64,000 nucleotides of DNA from Hypomesus transpacificus (Eukaryota > Chordata > Actinopteri > Osmeriformes > Osmeridae): contig NC_061080.1 in the NCBI RefSeq assembly GCF_021917145.1, forward strand, positions 2,275,497 to 2,339,496. The letters are read 5' to 3'. The notes under the pieces are model-generated. The model was not told the DNA's origin. It searched no databases and saw only the letters and a program-made list of their open reading frames with translations. Below are positions 48,785 through 59,885 of the stretch, piece by piece; the first letter of the stretch is position 1; each line of letters opens with the position of its first letter. Position numbers and translations under genes: made by a program.

Positions 48785-48955
48785 AACGGCCGAGCGGTTA
48801 GGGAATCGGGCTATTTCTCAGAAGGTTGCCGGTTAGATTCCTGGCCGTGAGCTTGGGCAAGGCACTTCACCTTACTTGCCTCGAGGGGAATGTCCCTGTA
48901 CTTACTGCAAGTCACTCTGGATAAGAGCGTCTGCTAAATGAGTAAATGTAAATGT
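48785..48955 (+). mobile_element. tRNA-derived SINE
   Basis: Head GGCCGAGCGGTTAGGGAATC (box A), GGTTAGATTCC (box B), body GGGCAAGGCACTTCACC, and tail GGATAAGAGCGTCTGCTAAA. The matching place in the duplicated copy (near 59535-59570) has no SINE, so it was probably inserted into this copy after the duplication. Confidence 0.85.
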
Positions 48956-49179
48956 ACTCATTAATGACAAATCCAATCTCTGCTGACAGTAATCTTCCAC
49001 ATCTGTGCCTCAGAGATCGCACTCATCATGACCCGTCACTGACGCATGCACTTTCAAAATACTATTCTCTTGGCCTCATGTTCAGACAATTAACTCCAAA
49101 ATGGCAGTCAGATGTAAAGAGAGGGAGCCAAATCAGACACAGAACACAAAGATGGCATTGTCAGCACATTGAGAGTATC

Positions 49180-49185
49180 TTTATT
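49180..49185 (-). other. Polyadenylation signal of keratin D
   Basis: AATAAA on the minus strand, 91 bp beyond the stop; conserved in keratin E at 59790-59795. Confidence 0.75.
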
Positions 49186-49275
49186 GCTTTCAAATGAAGA
49201 ACAGTTGACAGTGTTCTACCCAGATGTTCTTAGAAGGGAGTTAACTCTTGGTGTGCTGCTTGCTGTTTCAGCCCA

Positions 49276-52046
49276 TTAGGAGCTTGTGGAAGAAGAGGAC
49301 ACCACCTTGCCGTCCACAACCTCCTCTGTGACCACCAGCACCTTGCGTATGGGCTTAGAGGAGGAGGTAGTTGTGGAGGAGACGTTGCTGATGCTGTAAG
49401 AAAGAAGGAACAAATAGCATCTTAATGGATTAGTGTATGCTTCTTACGGTTTGTTTACAAGCTGACATCTTCCCTAAGACCATCTTTGGTCGACTGTGGT
49501 TTAATGAAGAAAAGAGGATCTGTGTGCTCACCTCACAAGAAGGACAGTGGGCTAGCATTCTAAGGAATGCTGGCACACAAGGATAGAGTGCTACTTAAAC
49601 ACACATCAAAGCGAAACTACCGTTCTGCTACTGGTGACTAAATCCGTTACCTAGGTTCCATCCATCCCTTGTTTGTTCTTTCTCCCCAGTCTGCCTCGCT
49701 TACCCTGAGACCTCTCCGTCCAGCAGCCTCCTGTACTCGGCGATCTCCATCTCCAGCCTGGTCTTGATGTCCAGCAGCATCTTGTACTCCTGGCCCTGGC
49801 GTTCCATGTCGCTGCGCATGCTCATCAGCTGCTGCTCAAGGCTGGTGACCTGCGTCTGGAGACCCTGGAGCTGCATCGAGTACCGCCCTTTTGTCTCTGC
49901 GAGCGTGCCCTCCAGGGAGGATTTCTATTGGTCAGGCGTTGGAGAAAAAGATGGATCGAGGTGAGGGATTGTGGGAAAGAGTCAGAACACAACTCGGGCA
50001 TTGGTATACAGGGCTGCAAGCGCGGATGCTCGGCCGGAACTCACCATGCTGAGCTGGGACTGCAGCTCGATCTCCAGACCTTGCAGCGTGCGACGAATTT
50101 CTGAGATCTCCGACTTGGAGGACTGGAGGACTTCTGTGTTGGCGGCTACTTCCTTGTTCAGACTCTCTGACTGTGGGTAAACAGTGAGAGGGTCAACTGT
50201 TTATCCAGTCCTTGATGGTAAGCTGATTCTTTCAATCGAAAGCCCATACTTTGTCTATAGAGGGTGCTAGGGCGGAATTGAAGTTAGTACCTTGCTCTGG
50301 AACCATTTGTCCAGGTCTTGCTGGTTTTTGGCAGAGACGCTCTCGTACTGCTGGCGGATCTCAGCCATGACTCTGCTGAGGTCCTCTTGAGGCGCTGCGT
50401 CCACCTCCACGTTCACCTGGCCGGTCATCTGCGCCCTCATGGCCAGGAGTTCCTACAGTGGGGGACATACGTGAGCTCTCTTCATAGAGGATTAGTTTGT
50501 CTCGGATACAAGAACTTCATATGAGCTTGATTTATAAATGAAAGAAGATATGTACCTTGTTAGGGAAACTATTGTCGATGGTGGCCATCAAAAGCTAATC
50601 TATGGTATAGTGATTATTCCCACCCCAAAAAGCAAAAACAAACAGTTATAGGACTGTAGTGCTCCCTTCACCACTCCATCCCCACCCACCTCCTCATGGT
50701 TCTTCTTCAGATAGATGAGCTCCTCCTTCAGGCCCTCGATCTGCATCTCCAGGTCGGACCTGGCCATGGTCAGCTCATCCAACATCCTCTTGAGCCCAGC
50801 GATGTCCGCCTCGACCGACTGCCGCATGGCCAGCTCATTCTCATACCTGGTGGGGGGGGGGGAATCGTATCAGGTCATTGACCAGGAGGAACACTTTATA
50901 CTAAATCACCTCTGCTTGGAGGCACCCAATGTCTGTTACTATGAGAGTAGGAGATAAGGTGGACTGTTGAACTTTATGATGGTATCTATGGCTTTGTGCT
51001 ATTTGGCGTGACACCAATTCTTTGTAAGGGGTTTGGAAGCCTACTTGGTTCTGAAGTCATCAGCTGCCAGTTTAGCGTTGTCGATGGCCAGGTAAATGCC
51101 TCCGTTGTAGAGTTTGGCATCCTGGATCTGTGGGAAAGGAGGTTAGCAACATGTTTCAAGATAAGATAACTAATGGAATTGCAAAAGTCCAGGCTTTGCA
51201 GAATGCCTTTGTTGAGCGTTGGGCATCAGCTAAATGGTGACAAATTGCTTTGAAAGGGAACTCGAGGGAAAATGAGATGAATTGCATCTTATGCAGTCGC
51301 CTCAGGGATCGTCATGGATGCTGCAGTTATACTGAAGCTTTCGTGAACCTTACTCAATCAGCTTTCTTTGAAACCACAGCTAGCAGTAAAGGCATTTAAT
51401 GATGTCTCTCTAGGGTGAAATGGATTTGTCACACATTCAAAAAAGGTTGCTATCTATAGTAATTCAATCCATAGTTATGTGTTTTGGCAGCTGTAGGGAT
51501 CAGGTGACATACCTTGTTCTGCAGATCGGTGATGGTGACATAGAAGGCAGAGTAGTCGCGGGATTTTGGGGAGGACTTGCTCTCCAGGAACAGGCGGATC
51601 TTCAACTCCAGCTCACCGTTGGCCTTCTCCAGGATGCGCACCTTGTCCAGGTAGGTGGCCAGACGGTCGTTCAGGTTCTGCATGGTGGCCTTCTCGTTGG
51701 CTGATGTGTGATCTGTGACGCCGCCACCACCTCCACCGCCTCCTCCCATACCGTAGCCGTAGCCAAAGCTGTAACCACCACCGCCGCCACCACCGCCGCC
51801 GCCGCCGCCCCCGGAACCAAAGGAAGAACTGGAGATGCGTGTTCCGGAGCCTCCTGCGCCTCCATAAACACTGCCGGCCCTCATGGCGGAGATGCGGCCG
51901 TAACCACCGCTGCTGCCGCCTCCACCACCACCGCCGCCCATGTACATACTGGAGCCGCCTGATGAGCCTCCATACCTCATGGAGCCTCCGCTGCTGCCAC
52001 CGCCGCCGGAGGAGTAACTGGTTTTGCTGGAGTAGGAGGTGGACAT
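49276..52046 (-). CDS. Type I keratin D (7 exons, 466 aa), paralogue of E
   Basis: Exons in transcript order: 51513-52046, 51045-51127, 50690-50846, 50291-50452, 50045-50170, 49704-49924, 49276-49393. All are GT-AG and the total is 1401 nt with stop. The head is 116 residues with long Gly runs (8, 13 and 9 Gly) between Ser/Tyr motifs, as in epidermal-type keratins with glycine loops. The rod starts at [20 protein letters not shown] (about 117) and ends [12 protein letters not shown] (about 425). The tail is a single 118-nt exon ([19 protein letters not shown], then [18 protein letters not shown]). An in-frame GTG lies two codons upstream, but ATG 52046 begins the normal MSTSYSS head. It is transcribed convergently with keratin C. 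Product: acidic keratin of epithelial filaments. Confidence 0.95.
50852..50862 (-). repeat. C11 homopolymer at the exon 3 acceptor of keratin D
   Basis: Eleven G on the plus strand give a run of C in the transcript directly before CACCAG, the acceptor of exon 3. Keratin E has sixteen at the same place (61382-61397). Confidence 0.85.
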
Positions 52047-52120
52047 GGTCACTGAGAGAGAGAGGAAATCTGCCTGCCCTGGATGAGGAGATAGCTTGCC
52101 ACACCGCCCAGACCTTGTTC

Positions 52121-52129
52121 CCTTTTATA
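52121..52129 (-). promoter_or_regulatory. TATA box of keratin D
   Basis: TATAAAAGG on the minus strand, 75 bp upstream of the ATG; the same box occurs upstream of keratin E. Confidence 0.8.
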
Positions 52130-53043
52130 CAGAGCAGGATCGAAGGGAGGGAGGGAGGCAGGGAGGAGGAGGGTGAGGTTGATGGGTGGAATGGGGAGAG
52201 GCATTACCTCATGAGATGCTCAGGGGCTCTTACTCCACCCTTGCAGGTACATTGTTTGGCACAACAAACTTAAACTGTACCTGTTGCTGTGACAACATGC
52301 AGCTGTGATGTCCTGAACAAAAACGCAAAAGTAGAAACCAACATTTCGCCTGACACTGTGCCAACATTAAAAGCAGACCTCTCTTTGTCTCTGGACAGTT
52401 ATCTATCCAGAACATCTACAAGGCTTTTTCTTAAATGTAACTCCCATATTTTGCATTTGCAAAAAAAACTGTGATGTGTTTTAGCAAATGCATCCAGTTT
52501 GTTCTCTTTTCACTCAGGAGCAAACTTGCGAAACTCAAGTGCAGTGTGCATTTTGCTAATGAAGGAACGAGTCTGCAAGGGAGAGGGAAGCTTATTTCTT
52601 CCTCAATAGTGGTACTACATCGTCTGGCATCACTGAGCACTCCGAACTCAAGCCCAGGAAAAACAGATGTGTGATTGCTTTACTGTTCTCTCCTACTAAA
52701 TATCCTGGCAGGGCCTTTTGGCGTTTTAAGTGTGTACGAACAAGACCTTGCCTGTTTTCCTCTTTCCAAGCTTGAGTATATCCTTTAGGCTTGTATAAAT
52801 CTCCTGTTGGTTTATTAAAGTCACGCATGTATTGGAAAATGGTACAAAGCGTTGTTGACTCATAAGAGAAAGCACGATTCAAATGATGCATGTTATCCAT
52901 TTGCACCAAAAACTTTATCATGATAATGCAAATGATTAGGGCGAATCGTGGTCAAAAGTCTAATTGAATCAGCATGGCAAATTGGCAATCATTAAATACA
53001 ACGCTATTATAAAGGTTTAGTAATATGTTACACTAATCCCACT

Positions 53044-53327
53044 GCAGCCGGTGTGTATCGGAGAAACTCACTCCTCAGGTATGTAATAGGCCTCCCGCGT
53101 CAACGAATTGCTAGCTTTTCGTTGGCGTAGTTGTTAGTGGTCGCAGTTGGGAAGTCAGAGGTGGCGTGTTTGACCCCAGTGAGGTGCGACCATCGGCCCG
53201 TATACCTCTGACGGAGCAAGACCACGTCTGTCACACCACTACCTCTGTTGGGCTCTCTGTGTTATGTTCAGTAATAGGCCTAATACCAAAATCCCAAGAA
53301 AATGTGTGTGTGAAGATATGTGCACTG
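53044..53327. mobile_element. Insertion specific to duplication copy 1, with a tRNA-like core
   Basis: Flanking sequences (GTTACACTAATCCCACT and CTAACAAATGCATGC) are almost adjacent in copy 2 near 63855-63890, so about 284 bp are extra here or lost there. Inside, TTGGCGTAGTTGTTAGTGG and GTGTTTGACCCCAG resemble tRNA boxes A and B at 53121-53180, which suggests a SINE. Its class is not certain. Confidence 0.5.
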
Positions 53328-54362
53328 GTCTAACAAATGCATGCTTGCTCTCGAATGTTTTGCAACGATTTCGATGCGAGGGATGGAAAAAAACGTAATT
53401 GAGATCCAGAGTAGAAAGACGCCCTACGGTACAAAAAGGTGACTATATTTTATCTATCCGCCCTGTAGCTTAGTCTTCATGTCAGGGACACACCCAAATT
53501 AAACCACAGAATGTTTCCCTTATGACAATACTGCAGTGCACTTATTGCAAGTTATAACATAGTTTACCGCTTACTCAGAAGGATGTGGTTAGATAATGGC
53601 GTCGGAAAACTGAATACACAAAGTTTAAGGTATTGGGAAACGTGCTTCTGCACACTAGTTTAGCACACTAATTTTGCAAAAAACGAAAAACAAATGAAAA
53701 CATTTCTAATTGACTAGAATAATGTACTTGAAATAAGTAATGTAGAGTATCAATAGGTTTACATTTAGTCATTACGCTCTAATCCAGAACGGTCAGTGCC
53801 GCTGCTAGCCATTTTGGTGCCCTATAAACATAATTCCATTGTGTTTTTGAAGCTTCACGTAAAATAAACATAGCCGTTTTTCAATTGGTAAAACCTTGTC
53901 TAGTGAAGGTGATGTCTTTGTGTCTCTTAATTGTTCAACCCACCCTTACTTTACTTTACTTAAGCCTGGTTTTCCAAATTATAAACATTTAAAACTGAAA
54001 GCATGCAGCCAAGGAGCTCTCCACGTTCATTACTCATTTAAAATCTATTTGATAAATCAAATTTAAAACTCAATGATAGTAAGCTGTAAACAGTGTTAAA
54101 TATGGCAACCGTTATATACGTCAAAACTTACTGTGTATTTGTCTTTAGAATGCACTTAAAAATGATTTGAGGTTGGAATACTGCAATGCAATTTATTGCA
54201 TTACATTAATCGTCAGCCACCCAGTCCACCTCAGCCACAGTCTGTTTGACCTGCTACCCTCAGGCAAATGGTACAGGAGTATCCTGATTACAACAGGTGT
54301 TGGGACAGATTCCTTTCTAAAGGGATTGCTGATATTTACTGTGGACAAGACATCTGTGGTCA

Positions 54363-55100
54363 AGACTGCTCAAATAAAAATTTATTTGTATAGCCCTTTT
54401 TACAAGCAATGTTACAGAGGGCTTCACATGATACAACCATAGAACTGCCCCTGAACCAACCCAAACCCTCAAGGAAGACCACGAAAAACTCCTAGGAAAA
54501 ACTCACTAGAAAATAAAAAATGGAAGAAACCTTGGGAGGAGCAATTCAGTGAGGGATCCCCTCCTCCAGAGACGGTTGATGGAAGAGAGGTGAAGAACAC
54601 AGGCTTAACATAGTCATACAGCAGGGAAGTGTCAATGGGTGTTGAAACACAAAAATCCAGTGTTCAACTTGGATCAGTTGGTAAATGTCAGTTGAAGCAG
54701 AAGTAGCCACAGGGCTGGGGACTGTGATCAGCGCAGCATCACAGGCCGGGGGGTGAGGAAAGGGACCGGGAACTTGCTGTTGTCCGTCATGGAGATTTTG
54801 GTGACTAGATCCAGCTTTGGAAGACTGTCACAGATTGATGTCCACTGGCGACCAGGCAGATGCTGACACCTCAAACCCCCCCACACCACATGGGATGTGT
54901 GGAGGGGGGACAGAGAGAGGAGAGTAGGAATTTAGAATGCCAGGAGCAACTAACAGTTACAATAATATTTAAAATGAGGTCCCCACCGTTCAAGTCTGTC
55001 TAGTGCAGCAATTTAACAGAGCAAAAAGGGTATTTGATGCAGCCCTAGACACTAAGATAGCGCCAGCCCCCCTCGGTTGGAACATGAAATCTGTTCCAGG
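54363..55100 (+). repeat. Interspersed repeat of unknown class
   Basis: It starts TTTATTTGTATAGCCCTTTT, then contains CCTCAAGGAAGACCACG, GGAAGAAACCTTGGGAGGAG and CAATTCAGTGAGGGATCCC. Its beginning recurs inverted at 47449-47510. I know this sequence type as common in fish genomes but cannot name its class safely. The right limit is approximate. Confidence 0.5.
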
Positions 55101-55108
55101 GAAAATAA

Positions 55109-55179
55109 AAGTTAGGTAGTCAGTTATCAGTAGTCAACAGCTGCAAAGTTAGGTAGTCAGTTATCAGTAGTCAACAGCT
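55109..55179. repeat. 37-bp tandem duplication
   Basis: Two copies, 37 bp apart, of AAGTTAGGTAGTCAGTTATC followed by AGTAGTCAACAGCT, identical over 34 bp. Confidence 0.9.
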
Positions 55180-56004
55180 ATATGTATGAGACCTGCCTGA
55201 ACATATCACAGTAAAGTACACTTATGATTCAACCAACGCCTGGTCATTTCAAACACTAAACGAGAACATCGCAGGTGGAGCCCGTCACCTTTCAACAAGC
55301 CCAGGTTTGGCCCAGAAACAAGACCAACTAGAGATGGTACAATTTCTGGGGAAATTGTAGGGTGTGCTTGCTTACTTGTGTTGGTTGCAGGGGTCCGTAT
55401 TTAAATTACATTTCTGTATATTTTATATTAAAATGCATAGCCTACTTATTATTTATAAAGATTACATAGATTTAAAAGCATAATTTTTTCTGCTCATTTA
55501 CAACTCAAAATACTAAGAGTGAAGAGTAGAATGAAATAGTTGTCTTCTCATTTCCCCTGCAAGAGGGAATGGTGATCAGCAACCCCATAGTTGAATCAAA
55601 ACGAATACATTTGGCAGATCGGTGTAAAAATTTACCTAATCGCTATGACTTAAACGTCATTGTTAGTTTTTCCATTCTCGTGATATTTTCAGGCATTTAG
55701 CCTACTCATATTGCATTAATTCATTAATAAAGAAACCCCTTTGAAATGTATTTTAACAACAACGTTACCAATAGTACTGTAGCTAGCTATCTCAGATGGA
55801 ATCGCAATTCAAATAGTATCATCTGCTAACTGAAAATATGCCCCAAAAAACGTAAATAAGCTTGACATTTATTAAGGGGAAAATCACTCATTCATAAGAA
55901 TGTCAGTGGTAGCGATCATTGTCAGTAACAAGGCAAAATGCGATATAGCCCTGCTGTGTGGAGAAGCTGCCCCGGTAGATTGTAGGCTACAACTACTACT
56001 AGAC

Positions 56005-56842
56005 CAGGGGTGTCAAACATACGGCCCGCGGGCCGGAACCGGCCCCCAAGGAGGTTCGATCAGGCCCGCAGGATAATTTGAAAGTGGAAAAATGCATAAA
56101 AGACATGGAATTAATATTTTTAATTCGCTGTAATTCATGGATTATCCGCTAAGGGGCGCACTCTTTCCATCAGAGTAGAAGACAAGCCGCATCACTGAGA
56201 CAGACTGAAAACAGCAGACGGTATCAATTAATACCTTGGTCTCTACTAGGGATGGGCGAACGATGCCTTGTGAAGCTTTGGTGGTTTCTTCCGGATTGTG
56301 CCGGCCCAAAGAGCCGAACTATCGGCGCTTTGAAAATGAACAGCGTCATCTAGCAGCCGTTTAAACTGGCTGAATGAGGCGTAGTGGTTGTCTCCGACGG
56401 TAGACTACCCTACGTTATTCAATATTTAATTAAGGCTACATGTGTTCATTTTGATCTGATATTAGTGCTCACACATTAAAATGTTGTGATACATCCGTAG
56501 GCCTTTAGAATTATGTCATTTTCTCACAGTAAAAGTTAAAGGATATCGTACGAGATTCACTGGACTGGGGCGCGAACTTGGGATCCCAGATTCGCATTAA
56601 CAATATGTGGCCGTACAATGCTTTAACCAACTACACCACCGAAGAGATCATTACGTGTTAAAGCGGTTGGACGGAGTTTATACGATATGGTCTTTATATC
56701 AATTAAACTAGATAACACAGAAGAAAGACATGATATTTTGGTTATTTATAGCAGAGTATGGTATAATTTTAATGGTCCGGCCCACTTGACATCTCCCTAG
56801 GCCGTATGTGGCCCACGATGCGAAATGAGTTTGACACCCCTG
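56005..56842. mobile_element. hAT element with 8-bp target duplication
   Basis: The ends are CAGGGGTGTCAAAC and GTTTGACACCCCTG, a perfect 14-bp inverted repeat. They are flanked by the direct octamer TACTAGAC (55997-56004 and 56843-56850). Subterminal GGCCCGCGGGCCGGA and GGTCCGGCCCACTTG are typical of this fish hAT group. No transposase reading frame remains. Inner blocks near 56249 (GGGATGGGCGAACGATGCC) and 56555-56650 look like other inserted repeats. Confidence 0.92.
56555..56650 (-). mobile_element. tRNA-derived SINE-like block nested in the hAT element
   Basis: On the minus strand: GGTGGTGTAGTTGGTTAAAG (box A-like) followed about 50 bp later by CAAGTTCGCGCCCC (box B-like). The spacing fits a tRNA-derived promoter. 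The tail and exact limits were not resolved, and it is not a standard tRNA gene. Confidence 0.45.
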
Positions 56843-58517
56843 TACTAGACTGTCTTGGTAGCGATTGCGTTGGTTGAATTCGATTTAACGTTACTTCCAT
56901 TGTACGGTCTAGGCTGAAATGAATTATTTTCATGAACAGATTGACAAAGTTTAGGCTGTGGCAATGGAGTTCAGGTTAGTAGTCACTAGTCAGATAGTTT
57001 CACCAAAAACATGTGCCGCCGTTTGACTTCCTACAGTATTGTAAACAGCTGTGGAGATGTTTTTGTTAGCTACAGTAGCCTACTAGGCTACCTAGCCGCT
57101 AGCGCTGTTCTGTTAGTAGTCTTTTCCGCTAACGCTGTTTTGTAAGTAGCCTACTAGGCTACTGTACAGTGTTGCAGTGAGCGACACTAGTTTGAAACCA
57201 CAGGTAATGATAATTTCACCCAAAAATCGTTAACTTGTAATCTAATGTCATAATAAATCCAACAACGAAAATGTAGGGGAGAAGAATGTTTATTTTAACG
57301 ATTGAAAACAGATGCATCATAGACCGCTGTAGTATGTGTTGCCCGGACAACAGAGGCTAATGTCATGATGCTAATGCTTCTGTGAAATACTAGAATAATG
57401 TTTTCGAAAGTAGATGTAACTACTTCCTTATATCAGCTTATATTGTTTTTCATATCACAAAGTAAAATTAGTAAATAGTTATCACCCTGGCCTATTTGCT
57501 TGTGGCGTTTCTGCAGCTCCCTTGCAGTAAAGCAGTTAGCCTAGCTATCTCCCAGAAGTTAACGAGCTGCTAAACTAATGTTCTGCTAGAGGTAGTCACG
57601 CGATATTTCGTGACGTTAGAGACGTCAGTAGCGTCAGTGACTGGCTAGCAAGTTAGCCACCGTTAGCTTCACTTTTGCCACAAAAATTATTTAAAACCTA
57701 AACCGTGCAACTGAACATAAATCCTAATAGAACCAACGCAATCGCGACCAAAACGAACCTTTTGACATCGACGTTGTCTATGTAGTCCAAATATTGACTG
57801 AGCCTTAGGGGCGCGAAAATAAACAATAATAATAATAATAATATATATGTGAGATAACAATGTTTTGTGCTCGCCGAAAGGCAAGCACACCCCAATTATC
57901 TACAAATCCTAAACACTGTTCTGTGTAGAAGCGAGCCAACCAGCGGTTAAGAGAGACAAGTCTGCTGTAGATCTCATCAGTCCCCCTAACAGGACTGGTC
58001 AGTCCCCGAACTAGCTTCCACTCAGCTTTACATAATTTTTATTCAAATTGCGTTCCCATAAAATGATTGATTTACTTTTTTTTTTTTATTGTATCAAATT
58101 TTAAATACACCATATTGTAGTCACACAATCTATTCAATAATTTGTAGTTCAATAAAGAAGGTCATGCCATTAACGTACACATAACTATAAACTTGTCAAT
58201 ACACTGATGAATGATGAATGGCGGCTAAATAAATAATACAGGAAGCATAAAGCTCGTATGTTTGAAACTTCTTTCATGGTTTTGTCAACATTGCATCTGT
58301 GCTGCAGGATAACCCGCTCCTCCGTGCCTTTGTGCTGTAAACAGCACCGAAACTTGATGGCCAGCCCAGGAAGGGGAAGGGGGGGGCAGGAAAGGGGGAG
58401 GTTGGAAGTTAAGTGGTGGTGTAGGAAAGGTGTGGAGGCTAAATAAACTGAGATAAAGGACGTGATAGGCGTGTTTTTCTCGTCTTTTTCTCTCCCTCGA
58501 AACGCCGTCCCCAACAG

Positions 58518-58792
58518 CACCAAACAAAGTAAACATGTTTCTTTCTAAAAATCAATGATTATCTAAAGATTTTGCAAAGCTGAATAATATTTGTTATATC
58601 GTTTCAGTCATGTTTAAGGATATTTTTTGTAATAATTATAAGCTGGTTAATGCTATTCTAAGATGTCCTTCTTGTCTGTTCTTGGCTTCTTAGTGGTCAC
58701 CAAGGTCATCACAGTGGAGGAAACTGATCGCTGGAAAGGCGGTCCAGTCTTCCAAGACAGTAGACGTGGATGTGGATGAGATTGAGTCCTAA
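58518..58792 (+). pseudogene. Broken duplicate of keratin C tail exons 7 and 8
   Basis: The 11-nt exon 7 (58518-58528) and exon 8 (58694-58792) of keratin C are repeated here with intron 7 between them, but exons 1-6 are missing upstream because the duplication begins in intron 6. Two changes disable the fragment further: the last base of exon 7 is A in place of G before the donor, and exon 8 is 99 nt instead of 101 because TG is missing in the ACTGTGATCG stretch, which shifts the frame. The 3' UTR with AATAAA (58817-58822) is kept. It has no promoter of its own. Confidence 0.92.
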
Positions 58793-59018
58793 CTTACCAA
58801 CTCCAAAAGAAATACAAATAAACGAATGAAAACTGACTTCTGTTTCATTTGTTATTTACAAAAACAGGGAGGGCAAAAACCCATGTCCATTTTGAATGAG
58901 AAACGATCACGTCTGGAGAAATGACATGCTTCTCATCTTTTAGGGTAACAACAATGAATCCATCTCTAACTGTACCCAGTCTTTTGTTAACAAAAACATT
59001 ACATTTTATTTTACCAGG

Positions 59019-59470
59019 TATGGTTTCTACACAACCAAGTGGTTTAGTGATACCATGTATGACAGTCTAGCTACAGTGTGTACTGTAAATATAATAGCTG
59101 TGCTGAAAGTCTTGGGCATTGGTAGGTATAGTGGCTACCAGTAAAGTAGTTAAATAATAATCAAGACTTGCTTGATACAATAGTCAGCTCCATTCCGAGT
59201 TTATTCTTGCACTGAGTGAAGGATCACAGCAATGGGGGGATGCCAATTCTCTGCTAAGTGGCAGCCTTGCACAACTTATAGATTAAGACAGACAACTGAT
59301 TTGTGATATCACAAGGAGTTTGAATTTGGTTACAAATACATTGATTCACTACCAACTGATTCCCATCAATCTCCATAAAGACTGCATTCCTTTGACTTGT
59401 GAAATGAGGTAAGGTCAGAGGTCGCATAACCTCAAATCCCGAAGGTAAACAGATCAGATAAGACCCTTTC
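59019..59470. other. Block present only in duplication copy 2
   Basis: Between TTTTACCAG (59018) and CCTACATGTTACTTGG (59475) lie about 450 bp with no counterpart in copy 1, where the Harbinger element and CTGTACCATAAC stand instead. I see no coding sequence. It could be an insertion in copy 2, or ancestral DNA lost from copy 1. Confidence 0.6.
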
Positions 59471-59789
59471 CTTATCCTACATGTTACTTGGAATTCAGGG
59501 AAGGGCTAACAATTCTCCTACCCCAACAACTTAACCACTTATCAAATTAGGTCTTCCTTTCTTGTACTCATTAATGACAAATCCAATCTCTGCTGGCAGT
59601 AATCTTCCACATCTGTGCCTCATAGATCGCAGTCATCATGACCCGTCACTGACGCATGCACTTTCAAAATACTATTCTCTTGGCCTCATGTTCAAACGAC
59701 AAACTCCAAATTGGCAGTCAGATGTATAGGGAGGGAGCCAAATCAGACACAGAACACAAAGATGGCATTGTCAGCACATTGAGAGTATC

Positions 59790-59795
59790 TTTATT
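59790..59795 (-). other. Polyadenylation signal of keratin E
   Basis: AATAAA on the minus strand, 91 bp beyond the stop, the same spacing as in keratin D. Confidence 0.75.
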
Positions 59796-59885
59796 GCTTT
59801 CAAATGAAGAACAGTTGACAGTGTTCTACCCAGATGTTCTTAGAAGGGAGTTAACTCTTGGTGTGCTGCTTGCTGTTTCAGCCCA

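Larger units (their letters stand above)
53486..58384. other. Repeat-rich stretch between the two duplication copies
   Basis: No gene was found. It holds a SINE/L2 tail trace (53758-53795, inverse TTTACATTTAGTCATT), a LINE-like trace on the plus strand near 54220-54330 (LFDLLPSGKWYRS), the interspersed repeat at 54363-55100, a 37-bp tandem duplication at 55109-55179 and a hAT element (56005-56842). If the duplication is a simple tandem one, this stretch is the right-hand part of copy 1. Confidence 0.5.

Noticed and set aside
51613-52273. Overlapping open frames opposite or shifted to the glycine-rich heads of keratins D and E (also 62215-62892)
   Set aside because: Shadow frames of GC-rich repetitive coding sequence; the keratin frame alone has family similarity and matching splice sites.
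54167-54442. 91-codon open frame with LFDLLPSGKWYRS
   Set aside because: It resembles a short end piece of a LINE protein but is too short and degraded for a feature of its own; mentioned in the regional note.
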